64,000 bases of DNA from Pyropia haitanensis (lineage: Eukaryota; Rhodophyta; Bangiophyceae; Bangiales; Bangiaceae): contig SDUX01000006.1 of assembly GCA_008729055.1 (NCBI GenBank), positions 1,249,501-1,313,500 on the forward strand. Reading direction: 5' to 3'. Below are positions 42,204 through 53,290 of the stretch, piece by piece. Made by a program: the position numbers and the translations under genes. Below the pieces are notes generated by a model. That model had not been told where the DNA came from and did not search any database. It saw only the letters and a program-made list of their open reading frames with translations. Numbering within the stretch: the stretch's first letter is position 1; each line of letters opens with the position of its first letter.

Positions 42204-43464
42204 GCGGGGCGGCCAGCGGGGCGGTGAAAGCTGACGCACACTTGCACTACGGCTGCTGTCGCGCGACCGTACGGCGTCTCTCGAGAGCGGGACACGTGGT
42301 CGCGGCGCTTCCTGTGGAATAGTCGTCCGCCTTCCGCGGTGCCGCCCTGTCCTGCGTCGGGACCGTCGTCGAGACGCCCCCCCCCCCGCCCACCCGTCTC
42401 AACATCAGCCGCCTCGCGGCATGGTCACCTGAGACGGCGACGAAGATTGTCGCGTGCGTGGCTTGTTCTGAAGCACTCTCTGTTCGTGGTTCTCTTGCTC
42501 GAACCGCCTCGACGCACACTGCGCGACTCGCCCACACGGGGCCCGCGGAAACCCGACAGCCACAGACATCCGCACCGCGTCAGGCTCGAGGCGATGGCAC
42601 AGCTTGTCCGCGGGTGTGCTTGCGTCCTATAGGCAGACGCACGCACACGGCGATGCACGGGTAGGCAGTTGGTTTTATCAGCTGTGCCTTGGCATGACCG
42701 TCTTCGAGAGCAATGCATAGGCAACCAAGCAGGAACCTCCGCTCGTGGAACCGCACATCCCCCCTTCCCACCGCGTCCCCCCCTCCCTCCCTGTCAGGGG
42801 ATGGCTTGTCGAGAGCCACGGCACGGGCGACCCGCTGCCCACCGGGTTTGTGGTGGCAGCACGTGTGCGACCGGGTGCCGGGGTCGATGGTGGCGGGCAT
42901 GGGCGACAGCGGGGGAAAGCGTCTGCCGCTCCGCACCGGCGACGGCCGCGGCGGCGGACCACTGCCGTCCGCCCGCCCCCAGCCAGCGGCACGCGCGCGC
43001 CGCTGGCGGGCCCATCTCCCGCCGCGTCTGCCCGCCCAGCCTGCCTCCCCCCTCCCCCTCCCCCCTTTCTGTGTGTGACAAACAGCTCTCACGGCGTCGG
43101 GGTCATGACCCCCTCGCCCCCCCCCCCCTCACCTCCCGCAGCTGCCCCCGGTCCCACACCTCCGCCTCTGGCGGCAGCCCCTGCACCGCCCGCAGCACGG
43201 CGGTCAGGCGCCCCACCTCCCCACTCAGCCGCGACGCCTCCCGCTGCAGTCGCTCGATGATCACGTCCTTGGCCGCCACCGCGGCCTCGTGGCTCGCCGT
43301 CACCGTCCTGCGGCGGCAGCGGGAGCGGTCGGCGGAGCGGCGGTTCAGCACCACCCGCATCGCCGCGCGCTCGTCGTCGGTGAGGCCGGGCATCGGCGAC
43401 GTTGGCGGCCATGACGGTGATAGGGCCGGGGGGGAGGCGTCGCAGCCGCCGCCGCCTCCGCTCT
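42204..43464. repeat. Segmental duplication, copy A, right half
   Basis: Matches 57211-58469 in the same orientation (offset 15007 falling to 15005 after small indels in C runs), with about 1% substitutions. Identity ends inside a GCC repeat at about 43464, after which 'CTCATAAGGACC' starts unrelated, less GC-rich sequence. It contains the truncated bZIP copy. Confidence 0.95.
43133..43464 (-). pseudogene. 5'-truncated bZIP gene fragment
   Basis: A copy of the 3' part of the bZIP exon at 58138-59382. It retains the basic region NRRSADRSR, the zipper (LQREASRLSGEVGRL) and the GAG|GTGAGG donor-like end, but lacks the N-terminal ~310 residues because the duplication breaks in a GCC repeat at 43464. 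Without its promoter and activation region it is probably non-functional, although a short bZIP-only peptide from ATG 43393 would be a dominant-negative-like product if transcribed. Confidence 0.8.
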
Positions 43465-46411
43465 CATAAGGACCCTATGTTACTTCTAATAAGTAGGAGT
43501 TGCTATCTGAGACGAGTCCTGAGACCCGGCTTAAGCCGCCCTCTTCCGTGAATCGTCCTCTGGCGTCCCACGAGCGCGGGAACTAAAGTGACGTGTGCGG
43601 ATCAACCGCGGGACAACAAAATCCGCCTCCTGAGACGCGAGAGCATACTTGTTTGTTGGAGCAAAATGTACTGAGAAAGGGAAATTAAATCGTCGAGGTG
43701 AGCTTTTCCCGATGTGCTGTGCCCCACCGTTGGCGCCCCCCACGCCACTTTATTGTCGCGCTCTTCCTGCCGGACTCCCACCGCCACCGTTGCTCTTCCC
43801 CCCCCGACTTTCCGTCGTTGTCGACCCACGCCGCCTGCGCGGCGGATACCCTTCCCTGGTGCCGCCGCCCCACGCATCGGGGTTGCCGTCCACCACCCAC
43901 AGCGCACAGCACCCCGTTTCGAAACTAGCGGGGTAAAAGAATACATGATTTTCACAAATATACCACCATAGGATTGTGTTACGACGCTTTTTCCTCTTCA
44001 CACGATAGATTCCACTCCATCACCGGTACCACGCGCAGTCGCCGGTTGGTGGTCAGCACGTTGAGTCGCACTCAATAATTGGCATCCCTCATTTCGTGAG
44101 AATCGAGAATGCAGCGGTGCAAGTGGTCGCTTGCACGTCTCTCCCCACCTTGGGTCGTCCCAGTGCAAGCCGACCGCCCCGAATCCTCCCCCATCCCGCC
44201 CTTGCCATCCTGCACCCCCGCCTCCCACCCCCTCTCGTGCGCCTCTCCACTGCCTTTCCCTCGCCTGCTCGCCACGGGCTCTGTCCCACCACTCCCACCC
44301 TTCTACTTCACCCCTCCCTCTGCTTTGTGCGCTGCACTGTCCGTCCCGCCTGGACGCGTGCGGCGGGATCGAAGGCAGCGGTTCATGACGTGGGCCGTTC
44401 ACTTGGCGAGGCCACTCTTGGCGGTAAGCTGGGGTGGGACGGAGGGGGAGTGGGAGAGGGGAAGGAGGCAGGATGGGGCAAGGGCCAGGAGGGAAGGTGC
44501 AGGGACGGGCCAAGTGTACTATCCTCTCGCGGCTCACCACCGCCGGTGTCTCTGCCGCCACTGTCGCCATCGTCTCCGCCTCTGTGTCCGTTGCCGCTGC
44601 TTGCACCGCCGCCGCGAGTCCACTCCGCGTCTCTGTGGAGAGCGGCTTCCCGTGTGGGGGCGCCTGCGGACATGCGACGCGGCCATGATACTGACGCCTA
44701 CTTCGAGCCTTGCGTGTCTTATGGGTCCTGCGGGCCCACTTTCCCTGTCTCTTCTCCTCTTCACACCCCTCCCTGTCCCGCGCCCTCCCCATCCCACCCT
44801 TCTCACCCCCTCCCTTTCCCCTCCTCCCCCTCTCTTGACCCCGCCGCACCTCATTCTTCACACTACCCTCTCACCCACCTCGGCGCGTACCCCGCTCTCA
44901 CTTCCGCCCTTCCCCATTCCCTTGTCTCGGGCGTCGTCTACGTGCCACCGCTGCCGCCTCCCTCTGGCCGACCTCTGGGTTGTGGGTCATTGTCGACCCG
45001 CAAAAGGGGATTGATTGTCCCGCGCAAGTGCACCCGCAAGGCGGCGGTGGTGGTCTTCACCTGCAGCGGCGGCCGCAGAGACATCGGTGGCGGCTGCGGC
45101 AGTGGCGGCGGCAGCGGCTGTGGCGGCGTGCCCGACTGGGTTGCTGCCCGCGCCGCGAGGGGTGCGTGGGCCCAGGTCTCCTCGCGGACGCTAGCGGAAG
45201 GGGTAAAACAGCGAGGGGGGAATGCCGCGGGAGGGGCGGGCGGCCATCGGGGGGGGAGAGGGTGGGCGCTCGGTGTAACGGTCGCCGCACCGCCGGCGAT
45301 GCGGGGTGTGCGTACGTGCTCATGCTGCGAGCATCCTCTGTGCTGAGATGCTGTGATGACACTGACTGACCTTGTCCGTCCCTCTCGCGTCGCTTGGATG
45401 TATGCTCGCTCCATCTTGGTCTCGCTGCTGTTGTCACCTTGCCGTGTTCGTCTGCTTCCATTTTCATTTGTTGCACCAGATGTGCTTGGCGGTCGGGGAG
45501 GGCAGGGCGATGCTGCAGATAGCAATAAAGCACATCTTGCACGAAAAAACCATGAAAGACGTTTGAGACACAGGATCCGAAGTGTACTTGCGTGCATGTA
45601 CCCGCATTGTCCATGCCAAACAGTATTCTTCATACATAGTCACGACTACCCACTCACGACACATGCTCAGCTTTAAATTCTAGATCACAAACGTCAACGC
45701 AGAAGAAGTGTGCTTTCGACTCAAGGAATAGACTTTCAGGAATATGTATTTGGCTACCCCGTCGGGTAAACTTCTGGGGCGCTGTGCGGCACCTCGGTCG
45801 CATGTGCCGCGCCGAGCGCGGTCAACGCTGCCACCGACGACTCTTCCTCGTTCGCCGCGTCGGCGGCGACGGCGACGACGGCCGCGTCAGCCGCCTTGGT
45901 CACGTCGGCCGCGGACGCGCCTCCGCGGCCGCCACCCCCCCACCCTCGTCACCGCCGGCCGTCTCCCCCACCCCCCCGCCGCGCCTCGTTCGCCCGTGGT
46001 CAGCTGCCTGTGCCACGGCGCTGTTCGTCGCTGTCGCTCACCACGTATGTTCAGCTGCTTTGCATGCTGTGGTGGCCTATGGCGTGCTGTGTGACAGGGT
46101 TTTTTTTCCAGCTGCCTGGTGATTGCCTGCTCTCGCCGTGTGGCTCTGCAGTGCTGTTCTTGCACAGGCCTGTAATCAGCAGAGATGTCTCTCATGCGCC
46201 CGTTCGAGCGTGATGTTTTGCTTGTGGACGTTGATTTTTCTTCGCGCACTCCACACCTCCTGGCGTATTTCCCTTGTCACAGACCAACACCAACAAGGCT
46301 GGACCAGGTGCACGGCACAAGGCCGGCGACCTACCGGCCGCTCTCAAGTCGCCACTCGCCCCCCCCCCCTCTGGCTGGGACTGGCGCTGCGGCGTTGGGT
46401 GGTGCCCGGCT
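43465..46411. other. Intergenic, no gene recognised
   Basis: 2.9 kb of mixed composition beginning just past the duplication breakpoint. The stretches 43465-43680 and 45330-45760 are AT-richer than the rest of the window; AATAAA occurs at about 45524. Frames such as 44096-45346 have no motif. At 46254-46280 a pyrimidine tract ending TTGTCACAG resembles an intron acceptor and could precede the NTPase exon. Confidence 0.4.
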
Positions 46412-48547
46412 ATGGCCCTGGAGTCTGTCGCTACGCTTTTTGCACGCGTGATCGACGCCACCTCGCGAAACCCTTTTTTGTGGTTGCTTGTTGCGTCCTG
46501 TCGGCGGCGCCAGCCACGGCAGCAGACGGCTTGGGACAAGTTGTTTGAGCGACACCCCGAAGACGAGGTGGTGGACATCGACACCACAAGTGTTGTGTGT
46601 CAAGCGCTGCACTACCTGTTTGGCCTGCACCTGGAAGCCGACCGTCGACGGCGAATGACGTACTTTACGTCTTTCCCGGGGAGCGGTAAGTCCCGCCTCT
46701 GCAGCAAGATTGGCGAGTTTGTGGACCTGCTGCGCAACAAGGACCCTGCTGCTGCAGCGGCCATGAAGCACTACATCCCCCAGGCGCACGATGCCACCAT
46801 CGGGTGGGTGGCGCGAGCCCATGTCGTTGGGGTGAACTTCAATTGCAGCAGATGGGCCCTGAGCGGCGACGACAAGGCTCTGAGCGCGTTTGGGCTGCTC
46901 GTCCCGCTCTACCTGCGCATCATCTTCTTTATGCAGGCTGATCTCAACGACGCTCTTTCAACGCAGAACTGGATCAACCTCTGCTCTTCCTGTCGCATGC
47001 TGCTCACGGTGGGCCTCGTCAACGAGGCGTCGCTCTTCAAGGCTGCCCGTGACCTGTTGCAGGGGCTGGCGGGCGCCTCGTCTCCCTACGAGCCGGTCGT
47101 CATCATTGTGGACGAGCTGCACAAGGTGGAGCGTTTTTTCTCTCCCGAGGTGCCGCATGCCGCAGACAAGTACCGGTCTGCCATCTGCCAACTGGCAGAC
47201 CTTGTCGAGGGACACACCCTCTTTTCATCACTGGGCGCGCACCTCATGCTGAACGAGCACACGGCCTCCGGGCGTCCTGTGGGACACCTGCCCTGTCTCC
47301 CGGTCTTGTCCACCCGTCCTATCTTCAAGGCAGCGCTCGAGTTCAACGTGCAGCGTGGGGTCTACCTGAACTACCAAGGCATCCTGGCGGACTGGGTGTT
47401 GGACGATGCCCCACCGGCTGGGCAGCTGGACCTGGAGCGAGGTGTTGCTGCTCTCTCCTTCCTGGTTGGCGACGACGTGCGGTTTGCAACGTTCCTGGCC
47501 AGGCAGCTGATGACGGGCGCAGTCGGCGCCGACAGCGTCTACCTCTCTATACAACGTGCTGCAATGCGGACGGCGTTCTCGCACGGACAGCTGTGGGGGC
47601 AGAAGTACGGGCCAGTGGTCTTTGCCCACGTCATCCTGGAACGGTCGGCTCCGTTTAACTGGCACTTGACGGACCAGAACCGGCAACTTTTGGAGGTCGA
47701 CTGGGATGAGGTGCGGCTGCGAGGCCACGTGCAGGCGGTTGGTGGCACGGTCGTGCAGCCGAAGCTCCCTGCCTACGCTCTGTGGCGCTTTATACAAACC
47801 AACCCCGCGCCCAACGAGCATGGCATCTACAAGGGCATCCGCCAGCTGCTGACGTGGACGGACGGCAGCCTCTCGTGGCACGGGTGCGAGTCGTTCTTCC
47901 AAGGCTGCATCCTGACCCTGGACAGCGCACGGGCCCTGACCTTGCCTGAACAAGAGTGCTCCATGGCGGCGCTGTACCCGTCTTCAACGCACACGGGCAG
48001 CAATGCGATCGTCACCGACCGAGTCCTCGTCGCAGCACGACCCCGCTTCCGCGTGCGCGTGACCACGTTGTCTACCCTCATCCACAACTTCATCGACGGG
48101 ACCGGCCCCATCTACGATTGTGTGTGGAGGTTAAACCAAGGTGCCACCGCGCTGGATGCCGCTGTCTTTTACGAGCACGTGGACGGGGTCCCGGAGATGT
48201 TGTGCGTGCAGGTCAAGTTTTCCGCTCACGACTCCACTACGAGGTTGAGCTGGGCGGATAGCTGCAAGTGGGTCTCGGCGATGGAGGCGGCGTGCGCTCG
48301 ACAGGCAGGCGCTAGATGGGAAAGTGTGCGGTGGCGCGTTGCATATCTGATTGCTGCACGCCGTCGGCGTGCACCTCGTTACGAGGCCGACAAGGCGGCG
48401 CACCCTTGTCATTTTATGGACAAGGCCATCGTGTTGTGCTGGGAGGACCTGCATAAGTGCCTGGGATCCTTCCTCTTTGGCTTTCTCCAGCACGCCGAGA
48501 CGCTGTTTGAAGCAGAGGTCGTGCAAGACCATACTCCGCAGCACTGA
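46412..48547 (+). CDS. Crinkler/RHS-type P-loop NTPase, possibly with a restriction-endonuclease-like C-terminus
   Basis: 711 residues from ATG 46412 to TGA 48547; the frame stays open upstream to about 46274 but with no earlier ATG, and a splice-acceptor-like TTGTCACAG at 46271-46282 leaves room for a 5' exon. Walker A is SFPGSGKSRL (residues ~86-96) and Walker B is VVIIVDELHKVERF (~228-241). The middle is helical with conserved-looking VYLNYQGILADW and QLWGQKYGPVVFAHVILE. Near residues 580-605 DAAVFYEHVDG and MLCVQVKFSAH form a D...QxK pattern, as in PD-(D/E)xK nucleases of this class. Family knowledge: Crinkler and trypanosome RHS proteins share an NTPase-plus-nuclease design thought to derive from selfish elements or conflict systems. 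Codon use is less GC3-extreme than in neighbouring genes. Function here (element-linked or defence) is inference. Confidence 0.65.
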   Translation: MALESVATLFARVIDATSRNPFLWLLVASCRRRQPRQQTAWDKLFERHPEDEVVDIDTTSVVCQALHYLFGLHLEADRRRRMTYFTSFPGSGKSRLCSKIGEFVDLLRNKDPAAAAAMKHYIPQAHDATIGWVARAHVVGVNFNCSRWALSGDDKALSAFGLLVPLYLRIIFFMQADLNDALSTQNWINLCSSCRMLLTVGLVNEASLFKAARDLLQGLAGASSPYEPVVIIVDELHKVERFFSPEVPHAADKYRSAICQLADLVEGHTLFSSLGAHLMLNEHTASGRPVGHLPCLPVLSTRPIFKAALEFNVQRGVYLNYQGILADWVLDDAPPAGQLDLERGVAALSFLVGDDVRFATFLARQLMTGAVGADSVYLSIQRAAMRTAFSHGQLWGQKYGPVVFAHVILERSAPFNWHLTDQNRQLLEVDWDEVRLRGHVQAVGGTVVQPKLPAYALWRFIQTNPAPNEHGIYKGIRQLLTWTDGSLSWHGCESFFQGCILTLDSARALTLPEQECSMAALYPSSTHTGSNAIVTDRVLVAARPRFRVRVTTLSTLIHNFIDGTGPIYDCVWRLNQGATALDAAVFYEHVDGVPEMLCVQVKFSAHDSTTRLSWADSCKWVSAMEAACARQAGARWESVRWRVAYLIAARRRRAPRYEADKAAHPCHFMDKAIVLCWEDLHKCLGSFLFGFLQHAETLFEAEVVQDHTPQH

Positions 48548-49868
48548 CGCTGCGCCGGCCCGCGGTTGGAGCTCGCGTGCCGCGCGGTCTCGGGCTGGTC
48601 ACAGGGCACGTTTCGCTCCCCCCCACTCGCGCGTGCCGCGGCCGTGGCCGCCCACGGTCGACCTGGTGTGTGTTTGTGTCGCGTGGAGGGCGTGTGACAG
48701 AGACGCGGTGGTCCTCTGGAGGACGCCCTCCCCCGCCACCCGACCCACGCGGTCGCGCGGATGACGACGACGAACGGCGGCGGGTGGGGCTGGTGGGATG
48801 CAGTCGCGGTGGTTCCGTGATGGCGTCGGTGGTGGCGGCGGCGCCCGATCATGACAGCCCCACCCCCGTCGGCGGTTTCGACGGCGGCGGCGGGCCGCTG
48901 GGAGCGGCCGCGGCCTCGGGCTGCTGGGCGCGGCCGCGGCGTCGGGCCGCTGGGGGCGGCCGCGGCGGCGGGCCGCTGGGGGCGACGGTGGCGGCGGCAG
49001 TGGGCGGCGGCGGCGGTTGGCAGCGGCGGCGGCGACGTTGGCGGTGGCGGCGACGTCGGCGGCGGCGGCGACGGCGGCGGCGGCGGCGGCATCGGCGTGG
49101 TTGCCTGCTTCCTTCCCCCCTTCCCCCCCCCTTTCTCCCACCCCGAGGGAACCCGCTCCGCGTCTGGGCCCGCTGCGACGGCGGCGGCGGCCGGATGGAC
49201 GCTCGCCACCTACTCCCCGACGAGTGTGACGGAAGGGGTGGTGGGCACCAGCGGTGGGGGGGCGGCGTCCGGCACTTGCGGGTGTGTTCTCTTCCCCGAC
49301 ACTGCCCTCCCCGTGCGCGACCTGTCCGCGTTAGGGGGGCCGGCGGCGCAGCACGGTAGCCCGGCGGGGCATTGCTGCAGACCAGGTCTGCATGGCCCCC
49401 ATGGAGGCCACACATCTAAGGCATTTCCCCCCTTCCCCCTACATTCGTGTTATTGAGTGGAAAATGGACGCCATGCGCACGTTTCTGTCATCAAGGACAT
49501 TCGTGCCGGTTTGGCGGCAACAGCGGCAGCGACAGGCGCGGCCTCACCCGTGCGGCCGCTGCAGCGTGCACACCGGACAGGACGGGCGTGCGGGGCGGAC
49601 CCCTTGCCATGTTTCTGCAGCCGACACGCACTTCCGTCGGCGCCGTGCAACCGGCGGCCGCGTCTGGCTGGCGCCAACGGAAAGGCCCGCGCGTCGCGTT
49701 GGTGCGACCGACGCAGACACAAGAGAGGGGGGCAGGGGGCAAGGCGTGAAGAGCGCAGTGCGATGCGGAGGTGGCCTTTTTTTCCTTCCCACGCTGCCAA
49801 CAGCGGTGGGTCGGGGGTTGCACAGTGGTCATTGGGAAGGTAGGGGGGGAGGAGGTGTCCGGAGGCAG
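48548..49868. other. No assignable gene; may hold upstream exons of the next model
   Basis: A GGC/GTGGCG simple-sequence block lies at about 48990-49100. The plus-strand frame around 49150-49400 (with GWTLATYSPTSVTEG and CVLFPDTALPV) looks more protein-like than its surroundings and could be an exon of the gene ending at 50059, but no junctions can be fixed. Confidence 0.35.
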
Positions 49869-50059
49869 ACAGTCGGCCTCCCGAGGGGGCCGCCTTGTCT
49901 GTGCGCGCGGAGGTGTTGCCGGCGGGGGCGGTGGAGAACGGGGCGTACTGTATCGACGGCAACGTCAGGTCGGGGCAGCTGCGGATGCTGGACGACGCGG
50001 CGGAGGTGGACGCGTTCTACGCAGACAGCCTGGCGGCGCTGGATAGTGTGCTGGTCTAG
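49869..50059 (+). CDS. Probable terminal exon of an unidentified gene
   Basis: After an acceptor-like GGAGGCAG, the frame reads RPPEGAALSVRAEVLPAGA, VENGAYCIDGNVRSGQLRM, LDDAAEVDAFYADSLAALD and then a stop (TAG 50057-50059). The regular amphipathic ending and lack of low complexity make it look genuinely coding. The pattern 'NG.Y..DG..R.G.LR' followed by a helix near the end faintly recalls C-termini of retinol-dehydrogenase-like short-chain dehydrogenases, but this is too weak to name. Upstream exons were not found. Confidence 0.4.
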
Positions 50060-50469
50060 AGGGATGGGGGGGGGGGTTGGCGGGAGAGGAGAGGGGCGAC
50101 ACCTTCGAGGTGTCTAGTGTGGGACGGTCTGGTGATCGGAAACGCACCACGGGCTGTGGTACGAAGCACGGTACATACGCGCACTTTTGGTTCACTTGGG
50201 ACGCCCCCCCCCCCCGGCGCTCGAAGCACCTTCCGCGGACAGCCTGGCCACTCGCACACCGTGGCGGCCGCCTCCACGTCCCCAGCACTCCCCTCACAGC
50301 GTATGCCCTCCCACCCCGCCGCCTACCCGCCCGCCCCTCCCCTTCCAAAATGGACGCTCGCGACGACACACGCCTCACCACCGCCCCCCTGCCACCGGCC
50401 CGCCCTCGCCCGATCATCAGGCGTCTGCGCCCGCGGCGGGCGACGTCCCCCCCCCGCGTGGCGTCAGCG

Positions 50470-51060
50470 TTACCCACACGGGCACCGCTGGGGCGGCCGC
50501 CACAAAGGCCCGCCGATGGTCGGGCGGGGGCAGCGGGACGGGCTCCGCAGCGGCGTCCACCTCACCCCCCCCCCCGCCCCCTCCAAGCGCCACCCGACGG
50601 CATCGACCAGTGCCACATCATACAGGCCGAGGAACCCCACCCACAGGCACTGAAGGACAACCTCTGCCGCCCGCCGGCCGACACACGCATGGGGCCCCCA
50701 CCCAAAACCGTACAGCCGGCTGTGCCGCTCGGCGGCCTGCCACGAGGGGCCATCAGGAACGGGCGGCATCGCCGCCATCAGCCCCGGACGGACGTCGCGG
50801 TCAAACGCCGCCGCCGCCGCGTTCCGCTTCGCAGCGGCCGCCGCCGACGGGAGAGCGGGCCCCACCGGCTCCACGGCACGCCAAAAGGCGTCGGCCATGG
50901 CGTCGGCGGAGAGAATGGCCTCGGGGAGGCCAACGGCCGTCACCAGCGCCCGGTGCAAGACGAGTATCGTCAGGGCGGGGCGTCCGAAGATGGTGACCGT
51001 AAAGGCGTCGGGGGAGCCGAGGGCGGCCGCGGCGGTGCTCGCCACCTGAGGGGGATGTCC
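50470..51060 (-). CDS. Possible cytochrome P450-like C-terminal region (partial)
   Basis: The minus-strand frame ending at 50470 contains HSRLYGFGWGPHACVGRRAA, which fits the heme-thiolate loop FGxGxHxCxG of P450s and of P450 domains in fatty-acid oxygenases, followed by a hydrophobic helix. Upstream in the same frame, TVTIFGRPALTILVL and MADAFWRAVEPVGPAL are compatible with P450 helices, but no ExxR pair was identified. An adjacent frame (51060-51130) carries GRLLYLASFHTPGVRDIPL, which may be the preceding exon. Start, introns and subfamily are unresolved; a chance match is possible. Confidence 0.4.
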   Translation of the reverse strand, partial: GHPPQVASTAAAALGSPDAFTVTIFGRPALTILVLHRALVTAVGLPEAILSADAMADAFWRAVEPVGPALPSAAAAAKRNAAAAAFDRDVRPGLMAAMPPVPDGPSWQAAERHSRLYGFGWGPHACVGRRAAEVVLQCLWVGFLGLYDVALVDAVGWRLEGAGGGVRWTPLRSPSRCPRPTIGGPLWRPPQRCPCG

Positions 51061-51130
51061 CTAACGCCGGGGGTGTGGAAGGACGCCAGGTAGAGCAGCC
51101 GCCCCAGCCCAATGGTCGGCGGCGGCGGCA

Positions 51131-52085
51131 GCGGCGGCGACGACGCCGTCGAGGAGAAGGGGGCGGGGGGGGAAGCCCGGTCCCGGCCCGTCGCCCGACC
51201 GTCGGCCGTGGCCCCCGCGGACACCGCCCCGGGCGGCGCCGCCGACGCCCGCATCCCCCACACCCGCCCCGTCCCACCGCCGCCACCTGCCGGCGAGGCA
51301 GTTGCGGCGGCGGCGGGCAGGGGAGGCGGCGGCGAACGGCGCCGCCGGAGACACCCCGCCGGGGCGGCGGCGGCGGCAGCCACCCACCCGCGGCCGCCCC
51401 GACAAACGCCGTGGCGGTCGTGGTGGTGAGGGTCGTGGGGGTCGTCGTGGCGGGCGGCGACGTGGCGCCCGCGGCGGTGGCCGCGGACGCGGCCCCGGCC
51501 GCAGACACCATGGCGGTACACGGTCCCCGCCGGGTGGGAGCGGGCGCGGGCGCGCACCGCCGGCGGGGATGTCGGCCAGAGGGGGGGGGGTGGGGCGCGT
51601 CGAGCACGCTGCCAAGGGGGGGGGAGGGGGGGGGGGCGGCGTGAAGGGAGTGGGAGCGGGGGGGCAGAGTCAATTCGAGGGGCGGAGGGATGAAGTCAAG
51701 GAGGGGGGAGCGACGCCAAGGCGAGGCGTGGGGGCGGCAACGTTGAGGGGCGAGCAGAGGGGGGGCGGAGCACCAGGGAAGGAGAGTTGGGGGGGGGTAC
51801 CGTTGAGGAGGGGGGGGCCGGGGGAAAAGGAACGCCACGAGGGGGTCGCGTGGAGGCGAGGGGAGAGCGCAGCGCACGGCGAGAAGGGGGGCATCAGTCC
51901 GCCCGCACGGTCAGCGGCCGCCCGCCGCCGCGTCCAGGGGGCGACGAGGCGGCCCGCCGCCGCCGCCTACGACCGCGCCGCCCGCCGCGGAAGGCCGCGG
52001 TGGCCACGACTGTGGAGGCGTGCCCCACCGGCACGGGGCGACACGGCTGTGCCACGGCCGTGCCCGGTCGCCCCTTCGCCCAGCG
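51131..52085. other. Low-complexity region without an assignable gene
   Basis: GGC/CCG-rich simple sequence with G runs around 51590-51640. Any N-terminal exons of the P450-like gene would lie here but cannot be drawn. It ends at the TIR of the next mobile element. Confidence 0.35.
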
Positions 52086-53290
52086 CTGTGGGTGCTAAAC
52101 CGTCTCAAAAAAAACCTGCTTTTTCGGTTGCGGGGCCCCTTGCGGGCTTGCGTGGGGTCTTGCTTTTCCGCAAGCCAGTCTGCGTGGACAAGCAAGATTT
52201 TTGTGCGGAGTCTGCTTGCGTCCGCAAGTCTGTCATTCTTGCGCGGCCCTTTGCGAAAAACTTTCACGCTGCGACTGTCAACAACCGTCGGAATGTATCC
52301 AATCAGAGGCCGGGACGGAACAGGTGTTCGAAGCCCTGGGCCGTCTTGGCTACCTGGACCAGCGCCGAGTACTCGCTCTTCCGCTGAGACAGCAGCTGCT
52401 CGTTTACCTGCGCCAGCTCCGCAGTGGAACCGCACACCTCAAGGCGGAGTATCACCACCACCTGCCGCAGACAGCCAGAGGCCGGCTTCTACGCCTCAGC
52501 GGATGCCGCTTCCATCGCGATACCTACCGTCGAGAGTGAGCGCGAAGCGCAGAAGAGCTGAGGGGAGAGGGAGACGGGAGAGAACGCTACTATCGGCTGA
52601 AGCGAAGTAGACGGCGGGCACTATCCCCGCGCCGCGCCACAATTTCCAGTCACAACAGCCTGCAGTAGCTGCCGCTCCGCAGCGCCTCAAAAAGCCGTCA
52701 TGACTGCGGCACCCGCGGACGAGAACGAGGGGGGAGCGGACGGGCGTGGGGGAGTAAAGGTGAGGGGGCCACCAGCAAGCAGAGAAGCGGGTAAGTGGAG
52801 TGAAGGGGGGGGGGGAAGAGAGAGCCACCCCTTAAGCCTACGCCATCCACCCTAGCCGTGTCGTCAAGCGCGTCCTCAAAGCGTCTCCCTCCACGTCACT
52901 TTTCTTACTCCCGGGGACTGCAGAGTGCGGGAGATTTTCGCCGCAATGGCCCATGCAGAGGCGTTTCCGCAAGGTACTCTGCGGCCGCCCGCAAGCCACC
53001 TTGCGGTCGTTGGCAACCTTCCCAGACGCGGATTGCATGGAGCCCTACAGTGAAGCGTTTCGGTCCGTTGACACGAGTGATTTTGTAGGCCCAGACAGCT
53101 CAGCTCCAGACGCTTCTTTCTGTATGAGATGCACTCCGTCGAAGGTCCGAAAGGCACCCATGTAAGTCAAAAACAAGAAAACCGAAAAAAAGCAGGCCTC
53201 ACACTGTCAAAACAGGCGTTGACAACCGCTTGCTGGCCGGGCCAAGCAAAGGAAAAGCAGGTTTTCTTTGAGACGGTTTAGCACCCACTG
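52086..53290. mobile_element. 1.2-kb TIR DNA element, related ends to the 36.6-kb element
   Basis: The left end CTGTGGGTGCTAAACCGTCT and the inverted right end CAGTGGGTGCTAAACCGTCT match, and the similarity continues through CAAA-A-AAACCTGCTTTT for a TIR of about 40 bp. The second base is T at one end and A at the other, exactly as in the element at 36629-37991, and both elements share GCGC[A/T]GTGG and CTAAxCCGT. Subterminal CTTGCG/CGCAAG hexamers recur at 52125-52255 and 52968-53010. No transposase is seen. A minus-strand stretch at about 52330-52470 encodes a helix-like AELAQVNEQLLSQRKSEYSA segment that may be captured host sequence. Superfamily unassigned. Confidence 0.75.
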
